Origin: Sarocladium kiliense
Taxonomy: Eukaryota > Ascomycota > Sordariomycetes > Hypocreales > Sarocladiaceae
NCBI GenBank assembly: GCA_030734395.1
Contig: JAUZTG010000048.1
Span: 496,001-560,000 of the forward strand
Direction of reading: 5' to 3'
DNA: 64,000 bases
Both the position numbers and the translations under genes were made by a program. Shown here in pieces: positions 1 to 12,108 of this stretch. How positions within the stretch are numbered: position 1 is the stretch's first letter; each line of letters starts with the position of its first letter. Under the pieces are notes generated by a model that did no database searches, had not been told where the DNA came from, and saw nothing but the letters and a program-made list of their open reading frames with translations.

Positions 1-2396
1 GATGGGCCAGTACCAGCGTGGCGGCATGTATCAACAAGTCAAGATGCCCAAGACGATGAACTTCAAGAGCTTTACCGCCGCATTGAAGGAACCCGAGTTT
101 GTCATTTCTGACTTCGCCAAGTTCGACCGCCCTCAGCAGCTCCATGTTGGGTTCCAGGCCCTCCATGCTTTCCAGGTTGCCACTGGCCGCCTTCCTAATC
201 CGATGGACGAGGCCGATGCCACTGTGGTTCTAGAATCCGCTAAGCAGTTCGCTGCCGGAGAGGGCCTTGAGATTGACATCAATGAGAAGCTTCTAAAGGA
301 GCTGAGCTACCAAGCCTTGGGTGACCTTAGCCCCATGGCGGCTTTCTTCGGTGGCATCGCCGCACAAGAGGTACTCAAGGGCGTTTCTGGCAAATTCTCG
401 CCGATCAACCAATGGATGTACTTCGACTCCCTCGAGTCATTGCCAACTTCCACTAAGAGAAGCCCTGAGCTTTGCAAGCCCATTGGCAGCAGGTACGACG
501 GACAAATCGCGGTCTTCGGTACCGAGTACCAAGAGAAGATTGCCAATATCAAGCAATTCCTTGTCGGCGCCGGCGCCATTGGCTGTGAAATGCTCAAGAA
601 CTGGGCCATGATGGGTTTGGGTACCGGTCCCAACGGCAGGATCTTTGTGACAGACATGGACTCCATTGAGAAGAGCAACTTGAACCGTCAGTTCCTCTTC
701 CGGGCAGCCGATGTCGGGCACATGAAGAGCGACTGCGCGGGCAGAGCTGTTCAGAGGATGAACCCTGATCTCGAGGGCCACATTACTAGTTTCAAGGAGC
801 GAGTGAGTCCGGATACCGAGAACCTGTTCAACGCAGAGTTTTGGGAGGCACTGGATGGTGTCACCAATGCCTTGGACAATGTCGAGGCCAGATCCTACGT
901 CGACCGACGATGCATCTTCTTCCATAAACCTCTGCTGGAGAGCGGTACTCTCGGAACCAAGGGCAACACCCAAGTGGTGCTACCTCGCCTGACTGAGTCT
1001 TACTCCTCCTCTCAAGACCCACCAGAGAAGGAATTCCCTATGTGCACCATTAGGAGCTTCCCGAACAAGATTGAGCATACTATTGCCTGGGCGAAGGAAT
1101 ACATGTTTGAACGGTGCTTCGTCAAGGCACCACAGACTGTCAATCTGTACCTCACCCAGCCCAACTTCATCGCTGCCACCTTGAAGCAAGGCGGTAACCA
1201 GAAGGAGACACTGGAGACTCTGCGCAACTACCTCACCACAGAGCGTCCCCGGACGTTTGAAGACTGCATTGCTTGGGCAAGAATGCAATTCGAGACCGAG
1301 TTCGTCAACAAGGTCCAGCAGCTGCTGTACAACTTCCCGAAGGACTCGATGACCAACAATGGAACTCCATTCTGGTCAGGACCCAAGCGCGCTCCTGAGC
1401 CCCTCAAGTTTGACCCTAACAACCCAACTCATTTCCAATTCATTGTGGCTGCCGCGAACCTACATGCTTTCAACTACAACATCAAGTCCCCCGGCGACTA
1501 CAAGATGATCTACCTCAAGGAGCTGGACAATGTCATCGTCCCCGACTTCTCTCCTGACGCTAACGTCAAGATCCAAGCTGATGACAAGGACCCAGTACGT
1601 CAACTGCAAGTAATGTGGAAAAGAAGAGAGAATACTGACCCTTGCTTGATAGGACCCGAACGAGGGGGCTGGCGGTGCCTTTGAGGATGAGGGCGAGCTG
1701 GAGAAGATTGCCGCATCCATCCCAGCACCAAACACCCTGGCTGGCTTCCAGCTCACGCCAGTGGAGTTTGAGAAGGATGACGACACAAATCACCACATTG
1801 ACTTCTTGACCGCATGCAGCAACCTCAGGGCGGAGAACTACAAGATCGAGCCAGCAGACAGACACAAGACCAAGTTCATTGCTGGCAAGATTATTCCAGC
1901 CATTGCCACCACAACGGCACTTGTGACGGGTCTGGTGGTTCTGGAGCTCTACAAGGTGATTGACGGCAAGGACGACCTGGAACAATACAAGAACGGGTTC
2001 ATCAATCTGGCACTCCCCTTCTTTGGCTTCAGCGAACCGATCGCTAGCCCGAAGATCTCGTGGACTGGAAACGAAGGCAAGGTCACCATGGACAAGATCT
2101 GGGACCGTTTCGAGTTGGACGACATGACCCTGCAGGAGCTCATTGATCACTTCAAGAAACAAGGGTTGGATGTCAGCATGATCAGCTCCGGAGTGAGTTT
2201 GCTATACGCGAGCTTCTACCCAGCATCGAAGAACAGCGACCGCTTCCCGCTGAAGATGAGTGCTCTGGTGGAGAAGATCACGAAGAAGCCCGTTCCTGAG
2301 CACCAGAAGGATATTATTCTGGATGTGGTGGCGGCAGATGCCAATGACGAGGATGTTGACGATCTGCCCTACGTCAAGATCAAGCTTCACCGTTAA
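1..2396 (+). CDS. UBA1: Ubiquitin-activating enzyme E1, 5'-truncated
   Basis: E1 uses ATP to adenylate ubiquitin, captures it as a thioester and passes it to E2 enzymes; it acts in cytosol and nucleus. Exons are ..1594 and 1653-2396, with one 58-nt GT-AG intron. About 778 residues are visible; by comparison with yeast Uba1 (just over 1000 residues) roughly the first 250 lie left of the window. Visible in order: the end of the first adenylation half; the active adenylation domain with the nucleotide loop GAGAIGCE and the NLNRQFLFR motif; the catalytic cysteine at about visible residue 348 in PMCTIRSFPNK; and a C-terminal ubiquitin-fold domain after TLQELIDHFK. All key residues are intact. The frame is already open at base 2, so the first ATG is internal and not the start. 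Confidence 0.97.
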
Positions 2397-3104
2397 GAAG
2401 ACACACGTCGGACCAATTGAGACTGGGCAGGGACTGTGAATAGACCAAGAAGGCGATCGATCGGACGGGATTCAGCGATTCAACAGTGAATAAAGATAGA
2501 TGAGCCATGGTACAACGAAAGAACATGCTTTACCTTTGCCCGCGTCTGCATAGAGCATTGTGATCCTGACTCAGCATTTGGATTTGCACCTTTGTCAACG
2601 TTTTATAACACGCCTAGCTCCGCCGGTTTGGCATGTATCCCCATTTAAATGCTTCGCAGACTGATGCTAACGCGGGGCGAGCTACATCCATTTTGGACGC
2701 TGCGGTCTTTACGTCACCATTAGCAACCAGACCTTGACGCGACCGTCAACGTTATTCCAGAGCTACTTCACCACCCAACGCTCTCTCGCGCGCGGGAGTG
2801 CAACCTAAAGCGTAGCTGACTGATCACCCATTCATCCACAACGCCATATGCATGTCGCACAGCTTCTAGACCCTCAGCCATCTGCTTACGTAGGGTGTCA
2901 TTGAGGTATGTCCTAGCGAAGAGGGGAGCCAAAACGAGCCGCTCGGCGAATCCCACCTAGCGGGCTGTCTACCCACCAGTCCAGTCCGGTTTACGAGCTG
3001 ATGAATCGGGACGCATGCAGAAAGCGCCACTGGCTAAAGCTAGGAACCAACGGTATATATAAATATAAAGAGGGGTCCTGGAGGGGAAGAACTGTCCCGC
3101 ATCA
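2397..3104. other. Intergenic, E1 3' flank and GST promoter
   Basis: No reading frame here looks coding. The stretch should hold the E1 terminator region and the promoter of the downstream transferase. Its right end has a clear TATA-like run, listed separately. Confidence 0.6.
3053..3068 (+). promoter_or_regulatory. TATA-like element of the GST gene
   Basis: The run GTATATATAAATATAAAG spans about 3052-3069 and lies about 36-50 bp before the ATG at 3105. The spacing implies a very short leader. It is the strongest TATA-like match in this promoter; the assignment rests on sequence only. Confidence 0.5.
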
Positions 3105-4553
3105 ATGACGATTCGTGCTATCGGGAGAATTGCGACGAGAGCTGCTGCACGTCGAGATTTGTTTACTCAGAACCAAACGATACCTGCGATCGGACGAAGT
3201 GTTTCTTCTACAGCTTCGAACTCTACTCAGTACCCCCCGAGGTCAACTTCACAATACCTATCAGTCAACAACAAAGCTCGGCACTTCAGTATGGTGAGTT
3301 TGCCTCAATCGCGACAATGTCGCGCGCGTTGTTCGATGCCATAGGGGCTAAATCACATTTTTACGCCATAGGCAAAGGTCACAGACTGGGTCAAGCCTGG
3401 CGATAACTCTGGCGAGTTCAAGCGCCAGGTGAGCAGCCTCAGGAACTGGATTTCGCGCGAGGAGGGAGCTCAGTTCCCGCCCGAGAAGGGTCGCTACCAC
3501 ATCTACGCCAGCTATGCCTGTCCATGGGTATGTTATCCGCTTTCACGACATGCACCTTGATTGCGATTCTGACAGTACAAGGCCTGCCGTACCCTTATTG
3601 CCCGGAAGCTCAAGGGTCTTGAAGATATCATCTCCTACTCTATCGTACACTGGCACCTGGCTGAGGGAGGCTGGCGCTTTGTCAGCAAGGAGGAACAAGG
3701 AACCGACGAGGCTCCTGGCGAGAATGTCATTCGCGACCCTGTCCCTGGCCATGAGCACTTCAACAGGCTGAGGGAGATCTACTTCGAGACCGACAAGAAC
3801 TACGACGGGAGGTTCACCGTGCCGGTACTGTACGACAAGAAGACCATGACTATTGTCAGTAATGAGAGCAGTGAGATCTTGAGGATGCTCGGATCTGAGG
3901 TTTGTGCCACCCCCGAACCGTCTTCTAGTCGCATCATGCTAACGGGGCGGGTACCAGTTTGACGATCTCATCGAGGAAAAGTACCGCAAGATCGACCTCT
4001 ACCCCGCCAACCTCCGCTCTAAGATCGAAGAAGACCACGCCTGGATCTACGACCTAATCAACAACGGCGTCTACAAGTCTGGCTTCGCTACCAAAGCCGC
4101 CGCGTACGAACGGAACGTCACTGCTCTCTTCGAGGCTCTCGATCGTGCCGAGAAGCATCTTGCTTCCAGCGGCGGGCCGTACTGGTTCGGCGATGTGCTG
4201 ACGGAGGTTGATATCCGTCTGTTTGTGACGATCATTAGGTTTGACCCTGTGTATGTCCAGCACTTTAAGTGCAATATTCGGGATATTCGCAGTGGATACC
4301 CGGCGTTGCATAAGTGGATGAGGGAGCTGTACTGGAAGCATCCCGAGTTCAAGGATACGACACAGTTTGAGCATATCAAGTGGCATGTAAGTCAACTGGT
4401 CTTCTGCTGTCAGTTGAGTTTTGTGACAGATTGCTAACTTGAAGACAGTATACGAGGTCGCACACACAGATCAACCCTTTTTCAATCACCCCGGTTGGTC
4501 CACTGCCGCATATCCTGCCGCTGGATGAGGAGGTCCCTGCTGCAAAGAAGTAA
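3105..4553 (+). CDS. ECM4: Glutathionyl-hydroquinone reductase / omega-type GST (ECM4-like)
   Basis: Xi/omega-class glutathione transferases use a thioredoxin-fold cysteine to reduce glutathionylated quinones and related adducts. Exons are 3105-3293, 3372-3527, 3582-3899, 3958-4386 and 4449-4553, giving about 398 residues. The active-site cysteine is residue 113 in ACPWACRT, matching the family CPWAHRT pattern. It is followed by the RKLKGLED helix and a C-terminal helical GST domain with the typical LTEVDIRLF stretch. The first 60 or so residues are rich in Arg, Ser and Ala and short of acids, consistent with a mitochondrial presequence (inference). The third exon could start 6 nt earlier at 3576, adding Tyr-Lys inside the active-site loop; the family pattern favours 3582. 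Confidence 0.93.
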
Positions 4554-5460
4554 TGAAATTCTCGGGACGGAATGATTCAAAGCTCCGATGCTCATGGGGC
4601 GTACGTAGTTGTCCTAGTCAATCTCAATGTAATACTTTCGATTCGAGATGCGTTCGATATTCAGGCTGAAAGTATCTGCTCTCGTTATCAGATGAGCTGA
4701 GGCTATACCTTTGCTTCGTCAAAATCTGTCTGTTCTTGCGATAGCGAACGTCCTTCATTTGGCTGTCAACCACTTTGCTCACTCGAAACAAGGCCGACAA
4801 CGGTCGCAAGTTGGTGTGATTATCGGATCAAGAAGTTCAAATAGACAGAACAAGTAGTGTTGTCGGCTGTGGGCGATTCTGAAGATAGCGAAGCTACGGA
4901 ACGGCATCGTCAAACAATCTCGCATCAATCGGCATCTACATATCGTGCATGTGTCACTCGGCCCTCAATTCTACACACCGAGCCCACGACAACGTCTCCT
5001 TTATCAGCAATCCCAATTCCCCCTCTTCCCGATTCCTCTATCAACCGCTCATGAGTCGTTCTCAGCGGAAATAACACTTTCGGCCCACCAGTGCCGGCAG
5101 ACGGCGCCACAGTCCCCTCTCTGCACCAGTGCCAATGCGGCAAACCGCCGATCCCGTCTGTAGTGCCAAAACGGAATACTACGCCAGCAGGGACAGCTTC
5201 TTATCTCGTCATCGTATCATCTAGGGAACCTTTGAGTTTGCTGGGGTCCGCTGTATGAGGATAAGGGATTGCGGGGAAGTGATAGGAGGAACTACGGCGT
5301 TGGACCTCCGAGGCCGATGTAGGGGCTTTGGGGTTGTGTTGATAAAGCCGTCATGGCCAGTGTATCCAGAACGCGGTTTTAGCTGGGACTTCTCCTTGCC
5401 ACTTGGGTTGTAACGACCTCTTTTACCGGCCGCACGTGGATGATCTGATAACTGCGCATC
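4554..5460. other. Intergenic region
   Basis: Only short frames in all six phases, with no recognisable domain or splice-joined coding track. It contains the 3' flank of the transferase and the promoter of the MFS carrier that starts at 5461. Confidence 0.6.
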
Positions 5461-7444
5461 ATGTCTGACCCGAAGACAGAACCACAAGATGCCGATATTC
5501 GACGCGACTCAGCGACGGTCGAGAAGGGGAAGTTGTTCAAACATGATATCGACGCCGATGAGGCCATGAAGGCCGTCACTAGCGGGGCAGACAATATCGT
5601 CATTGATGAGGAGACAAACAGGCGACTACTGCGGAAGATAGATCTGAACCTCATGCCAGTAGGATTGATCATGGGCACCGGGTTGAGACAAAAGCTAATA
5701 TGCTTGCCAGCTTATGTGCATAGTTTACGGTCTCAATTATTTGGACAGTAAGTGACACACGTACATGATCATCTCGACAATGGGTTCTTAGCTTACAAGT
5801 TTGTAGAGACAACGCTCTCGTATGCCAGCATCATGGGCCTCCAGGATGACCTCAAACTCAAAGGAGACAACTACCAATGGCTGGGTAGCATGTTCTATTT
5901 CGGTGAGTTTTCTTGATCATGATCACATCCTTGACAGGCAGCAGAAACTCGACGTTGCTCAACCCTCCGACCCATAAGCTTCACTTGGCTGACATGGCCA
6001 TCTCACGCCATAGGTTACATCGGCTGGGAGTTCCCTACAAACTGGATAATGCAACGTCTGCCTCTCGCCAAGTACACATCCTTCAATATCATTATGTGGG
6101 GGCTAGTTCTAGCGCTCTTCTCCGTGACCGAGAACTTCGGTGGCGGTGTCGCCATCCGCTTCTTTCTTGGTGTCTTTGAAGCAGCCGTCACACCAGCTTT
6201 TGCGCTGTTTACCTCCCAAGTGCGTATCTTTTGACACCAGATCAGGCTGGAAATCTTCACTGACAACAGTATAACAGTGGTACACTAAGAAAGAACAAGG
6301 GTTCCGTACCAGCATTTGGTTCTGCTTCAACGGCTTCGCCCAGATCTTCGGTGGCCTAGTCGCTTATGGCTTCGCTCGCGGCGCTGCGACACACGGCTTC
6401 ACCATTGCGCCTTGGAAGGCAATCTTCATCTTCTGCGGTGTCCTCACCAGCTTCGTCGGCATTATGTTCCTCTACTTTATGCCGGATAGCCAACTTAACG
6501 CTCGGTTCCTGACTCCTGACGAGCGAGTCCTAGCGGTTCACCGAATCAAGATCAACGAGCAGGGCATCGGCAACAAGCACTTCAAGTGGTATCAGATGAA
6601 GGAGGCGTTTCTTGATCCCATGGTCTGGGCCTTTGTGTTTTATGCACTTGTGGCTGACATTCCGAATGGTGGTATTACGAACTTCTTCAGCCAGTTAATT
6701 GTGTCGTTCGGGTATACACCTGAGGAGAGTCTGCTATACGGAACGCCCGGTGGAGCAATTGAGATTGTCGCTATCTTGTTCTGCGGGTATATGGGCGATA
6801 GATTCGGCAACAGATTGCTCATTTCTATTCTGGGACTGCTCTGGGCGATCCTTGGGATCGCTTTGATCGTGGCTGTTCCTCTGAGCCACCCTGTTCCTAG
6901 GCTTATTGGCTACTACTTCACCCAGGTACATCTTTTGGTCACTATTGAATCGATAAAAGACATGGACTTACTCAATCAGGCTTCACCGACGCCATTTGTG
7001 GCTCTCCTCTCCCTGATCTCAACAAATGTCGCAGGTGGGTTAACCCGATGCTCTACGAACCCCAATGTTTCTAACCGCAGAGAACAGGATGGACCAAGAA
7101 GACGACCGTTGCAGCCATGTACCTAGTCGCCTACTGCGCTGGTAACATCATTGGTACGTAAACAGTTCCCAATCTGCACAGCGCACACGATTGGCTTCTA
7201 ACCTGCCACAGGGCCTCAAACCTTCCGTCCAAAAGACAAGCCATACTACCGGTCCGCTCAAATCACTATCCTCGTCTGCTATGCAGCTGCGGCAGTAGAC
7301 ATTGTGTTCATTTGGTGGTATTGCCGACGACAGAATCGTAAGAAGGCTCAGCTGAGGGCGGCGCCGGGATATGTCAAGGTCGAGAACCAGGAGTTCCTTG
7401 ACCTGACTGATGGGGAAAACCCTGAATTTGTGTACACTCTGTAG
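5461..7444 (+). CDS. MFS transporter, allantoate permease (DAL5/ACS) family
   Basis: This family moves organic anions such as allantoate, ureidosuccinate, nicotinate, biotin precursors or dipeptides across the plasma membrane. Eight exons: 5461-5658, 5711-5747, 5807-5902, 6014-6219, 6278-6925, 6980-7034, 7088-7153 and 7212-7444, giving about 512 residues. After a charged 60-residue cytoplasmic tail come LRKIDLNLMP and LNYLDKTTLSYAS, the family's first-helix signature. Further on are GYIGWEFPTNWIMQRLP, FLGVFEAAVTPAF, the central loop with FLTPDERVLAVHRIK, and the late motif GWTKKTTVAAMYLVAYCAGNIIGPQTF-like region. About 12 helices are expected. The second exon is only 37 nt, but the phase closes cleanly. 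The substrate cannot be told from sequence. Confidence 0.92.
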
Positions 7445-9142
7445 TAGAAGGCAGGGAGAGTACGGTTTCTGATCCTGGAAGTACCTTCCAAGATAATGAA
7501 ATATGGGATTGATGTAGAATTGAGACTATTCGGCGAGCACATTGGTTGTCTGTGCAGTTTCTCTATATTTCTGAGACTACATCGCCGGCCCAGAAGCGAT
7601 GCAATTACAAGGATAACCCTTCACATATTGAATAGCCAGTGACCAAACTTTTCTAGTTCCTAATGGGCGTGGCCATGGGCATGATCTGCGACTAGCCGTC
7701 GCGACAGGTGCAGTTGAGAATACGAAGTCCCAGACCCAGGTGTTCGCCACCTTGCTCGCCTGGAACCTGCCTGGGCATAGCTACTTGTGTAGGTGTACTT
7801 GTGTAGGTGGTACATCAGGTGAAATTGGGAAATCAGCGCCTAGAGTATTGCACTTCACTAAGAGCGCTGTGCTGCTATTACCATAAGGCATTGCTTTGTA
7901 GCTATCAGAATAGCTATGGAGATGCTATTTGAGTGGCTGTCAGGTTGTTCTTCTGGCGGTACTCAGGGAGTTTGGTGTGCTCCAGGCGTACATCTGCGTA
8001 TTTGTATTGATGTACATTCATTTAAGATGCGAATGGGTTGCCAACCAGGTAGTCACGATCTACAACCCCATTACGATTTCCTGTCCACGAAGTGCTGTTT
8101 CAGTATTATACTTCTTGCCAATACAAGCGACATTGCAAGTCGGAGCAAGCATAATATCACACTTCTCGCTTCTTTCCTAGAGAGCACAGCCATGAGCTGG
8201 ATAAGCTGGCCCAATGCTACGGTTCGCCCAGACGCGCGAGCCTCAGCCTCAGCCCATCCTTGCAATCCGCAAGGCTAATGAGTCAGTTACCATGCGATAC
8301 GCGTGATAGACATATCCCGTTTCCGGGTGCAGCTCATCCACGGTGGAAAACTACTGCCGAGTCAGGGAATATGGTCAGCTATTGGTTTCGGCATTGGGGA
8401 TTGACCACTTTGACATATCTTAGAGTCTCTCGGCATTATGGACCTGTAACTTTGTCACCGGCTTCAGTTCCCCTCAAAGCTGTGCATTATTTTTCTTAGG
8501 TACGTGTGCCATGCCATGGCTTAGGGTTTCGTTTTGGTCGGCTAGGGATATCCGCATATGCAGACAACGCGAGATCTCAACCATCCTAAGGAACGCGCTT
8601 CGATATCAATAGCAAGATTTGAACAGTTCATGACGAGCTCGCTTTAATTATCGCGTCCATTTCCCCAGCTTTATTGAAGCCTGACCCGCCGCCCCGTGGG
8701 GTTGAGAAGCTTAGACTCCCCCATACTCCTCCCTCCCCGGGGATCTCGGAAAACCTCAACCGCTTTAGGCGACTTACACACATGTACCGACTCGCGCACG
8801 TCAACCAACCAAGTGAATGGTGCTCTGCTGAATCATTCCCTTGAAATGGTTCTTAGCTTAAGGTGCCATTGCGTCGAGATCTCGTCGCCTCCATTTGTTG
8901 ATGTCAGCGGAGTCTAGACCCCGTGCTAAGCTCTTGTCCAGGCCGTTCCTGGTCTCTACCGGTCCATGCGGATCGCAGATGGTCTGACCATAACCATACT
9001 TGCGAAGGATCACCAGGGTGAAGGTATCCACGTACCCGAACCCTTGGGAACTATAACATCAATACTACGCTGCTCCCCTTTCCCATGTCTCTGAACTGTG
9101 ACTACCTTCATCATCGGCAAGTTCGCATCCACTAGGATCACC
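7445..9142. other. Intergenic region, about 1.7 kb
   Basis: No convincing gene. The longest open frame (about 120 codons, near 7916-8278) has no family resemblance, no splice-extended coding and unbiased codons. The block holds a small tandem duplication at 7783-7810 and the promoter of the exporter at 9143. Confidence 0.55.
7783..7810. repeat. 14-bp unit duplicated in tandem
   Basis: ACTTGTGTAGGTG plus one base is present twice head to tail (7783-7796 and 7797-7810), differing only at the last base. It is a small local duplication without evident function. Confidence 0.8.
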
Positions 9143-10992
9143 ATGTCGTCTCCAAACGATCAAGCCTCGCAGCTCAGCGAGAAGCACTACAATGAGCATG
9201 CAGAGCAGATTCGTCCTACGGGACCACACGGTCATGCTTCGGATGATGAAAACACCTTCGAGGTGGAGGAGGAGCATCTGCCCAAGGGATATTTCACCAG
9301 CCCGTTCTTCATAGGCACCATGAGTGGTATTTGTCTTGGTCTCGTTGCAGGTGTTGCAGGCTTTGGTTACATTGCCCCTATTCTCCCTCTCATCAACGCG
9401 GATATTGGACCTGTAAGTCTTCTTGATGTCATCTCTCGTCACCTATCACCTCTCTAACATCGTTATCATTGTAGGACGGTAACATCGTCTGGGTCGCCCT
9501 CACCTATACTCTCACCTCTGCTGTCTGCCTCACAATCATCGGTCGCGTCACGGACATCTTCGGTCGCCGTTGGATCTTCGTCGGCGGTGCATTCCTCGGT
9601 ATCATCGGCTCCATCATCTGCGCTGTCTCAACAAGCGTCAACATGCTTATCGGCGGCATGACCATCGTGGGTGTCGCAGCCTCAACCCAACTCTCCTACT
9701 ACTATGTCATGGGCGAGCTTGTACCCATGAAGTGGCGTCTTGCAGGTAACGCGGTCTGCTACTCGCTGCTCATTCCTCTCTCTGGCTTTGCTCCGGTTGT
9801 GTCTTGGAGCTTTGTACAGGACCATCCGAACGTAAGCTGGAGGGGTTCGTTTTATGTATTGATTGGTATCAACACTGCGAGCTTCTTGTGCTGGCTTTGC
9901 TTCTACTTCCCACCGACCTTCCAGATGAAGCATGGCGAGAACGCAAGCTTGATGCGCTATATCAAGAACTTTGACTACGTTGGCACCGTGTTGTACACTG
10001 GCAGCCTTCTGGTTCTCATGATGGGCCTCAACTGGGGTGGTGGTGTCTACCCATGGAAGTCGGGCTATGTGATTGGTAGTATCGTCTCAGGCTTTATCGG
10101 TCTCGTTCTCTTCGTCTTGTGGGAGTCCTTTGCAAAGCTCAAGGAGCCTCTTGTGCCGATGCATCTTTTCAAGAACGGTTCTTGGGTGGCTGCTACCATC
10201 CTGTCAGGCCTCGGTGCCAGCGTCTACTATGCTCTGGCGATTGTGTGGCCCAGCATGGTAGCTGTTCTGTACAACGACGGCGGTGTCATGACCAATGCAT
10301 GGTACTCGTCCTTTGTTGGTCTCTGGATCACTGTCGGCCAGGTCATTGGTGGTTTTGCTGCCAAGCGTCTAGGCCATATCAAGTGGCAGATTGTCGTCAC
10401 TGTACTGATCAGCGGCATCTTCTTTGGTTGCACTGCGACATCTACGCCCGATAGCAAGGCTCGCGCGGCAGCTTTCGTCGCAATGGGCACCTTCTGGATC
10501 GGTTGGGCTGAGTCCCTAGCCATCACAGTGGTGACCCTCACCGTCTGGGATCAGACCAAGCTCGGGTCTGCGTCCGGTCTTGCTGGCTCGATCCGCTTCT
10601 TCATCACCAGCATTGCAGCAACCGTCTACAATGTTACTCTGACCAACCGTCTGCAGGAGACTATTCCTGATCGTGTTCCTGCTGCTATCGTCGAGGCTGG
10701 CCTGCCCGAGACCAGTGTGGTTGACTTCATGACTGCGCTTACCACTGGAGCTGGGTTTGACACCGTGAAAGGTGTGTCTGAGAGCATCATCGCGGCTGGC
10801 GTGAGGGCATACAAGGTTGCGAACGCGGAGGCGTATAGGACGGTGTTCTTTGTCAGCATTGCTTTCTCGGTTATTGCGTTGATCTGCGCGTGCTGTCTGC
10901 CTAATATTGATAACATGTTGTCTGGCAAGGTTGCTTCGACGCTGCACAAGGGCAAGAAGGACGAAAAGCGCGCGATGCAGGAGGGTGTCTAG
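9143..10992 (+). CDS. MFS exporter of the TRI12 / siderophore type
   Basis: TRI12-type carriers are 14-helix proton antiporters for fungal metabolites or iron chelates at the plasma membrane. Exons are 9143-9412 and 9475-10992, giving about 595 residues, normal for the family. The start at 9143 has the good context ATCACCATG; an upstream in-frame codon at 9098 is less likely. After an acidic N-tail come a first helix with GLVAGVAGFGYIAPI, the loop GRVTDIFGRRW (the MFS motif between helices 2 and 3), and VMGELVPMKWR, which is diagnostic of this subgroup. The central WESF and LVPMHLF loop and the GWAESLAIT stretch also fit. No biosynthetic genes flank it, so the substrate is open. Confidence 0.92.
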
Positions 10993-12108
10993 AGACAAAG
11001 GTTCATGATCCCTAGGTAAAGAGACGTTTCGAAAGCCAAGATAATACGAACTATGCTTGATGACTCAGGTACTCATTTCTGCCATCAACGTATTAGCACA
11101 GTGCCTCAAGCAGCTACGACGTATGTCTATGCCACAATGACGGCGTGGTATGCGCAACGGATCCATGGCAATCGGTCTGCAACGGCGATGGGGCTAAGAA
11201 GGAGAAGCCGAGTAGCCGGTGAAAGAGGATCCAGCCTCGTCGTCGGGTTCTAATGACAGGCATGAGCGTAGCGCGTGCATGGATCACACGGCACTGGGAG
11301 AAACCCCAAAAAAACAAAAAAGTCTGAGGCTTCACGCCTTGTTGCTGAGGGTGTGGGTTCGGTGTCGAGTCTTGGGCCTTCGGGGGGTCTTCAGGGAGCC
11401 TTTGAGGGACTCGTGGGTGCCTCTTCAGGGCCAAGCGCATTGTCGCGGCTGCTCGGCATTGGCAGTGTCGAGAGTGACGTCACTGTCCTCGATCAGCTTG
11501 ATCAGCTTGCGACGCTTCGTGAGCCGCCAAGAGCCAAGACGAGACTCATCACGACGAGGATTCGTTCTGTAGATACCGCAATCAATTCTTGTTGGCAGAG
11601 TCCGGTGCATACGAGCCGTGGGATGGGGCCTTCACCATTCATTTTCGCCAGCTAAGACCTTCTACAGAGACAATGTCGCGCTACCCTCGCCGGCGCCTTG
11701 ATCCCCGTCTCTGACCCTCATCCTAGTCCTTTTACTGGCAAGTCATGGGGAGATAATATGTTCTCAAACGCCTCTCAGCCCGGTAAGCTTTACTCCTTTC
11801 CTTCTTCCTTCTTCAGTTTTTCCGGGTCTTTACGTCTCTTCCGATGCTACTCATACTGATTCATATCTCAGGCCTTGACAGTTCATACAACGTTGATCGA
11901 ACCATCGCCAAGTACATACCCTTTCTCCAGTAATAGACTCGGCGCCGACCCTTGGCTCCGGCCACACACCTCCGTCTCACAGAGACTGACTGGTGCTCAC
12001 CACAACCACAGTCCGCAGCAGCACTGAGCTTTGCACGTGTGAGCCAACTCTTCTCCACGGATGCCCACAACCTGAGCCTCGTCCCCGGCCGGCAAACAGA
12101 TCGCCAAG
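10993..12108. other. Intergenic region with probable 5' leader of the C2 gene
   Basis: Open frames exist near 11219-11655 on both strands, but none matches a family or has supporting splice structure. At 11782-11872 a GTAAGC donor and a pyrimidine-rich TCTCAG acceptor suggest an intron in the 5' untranslated leader of the C2 gene. That intron is an inference from splice signals alone. Confidence 0.4.

Noticed and set aside
7916..8278. 120-codon plus-strand frame
   Set aside because: No motif, no codon bias, and random-looking composition.
9643..10992. Internal start for the TRI12-like carrier
   Set aside because: The upstream exon at 9143-9412 supplies helix 1, and 9475 onward supplies the GRVTDIFGRRW loop, so 9643 is inside the gene.
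11219..11655. Overlapping plus-strand frames upstream of the C2 gene
   Set aside because: Low-complexity Gly/Ser translation, no homology signal, and no splice sites tying it to a neighbour.
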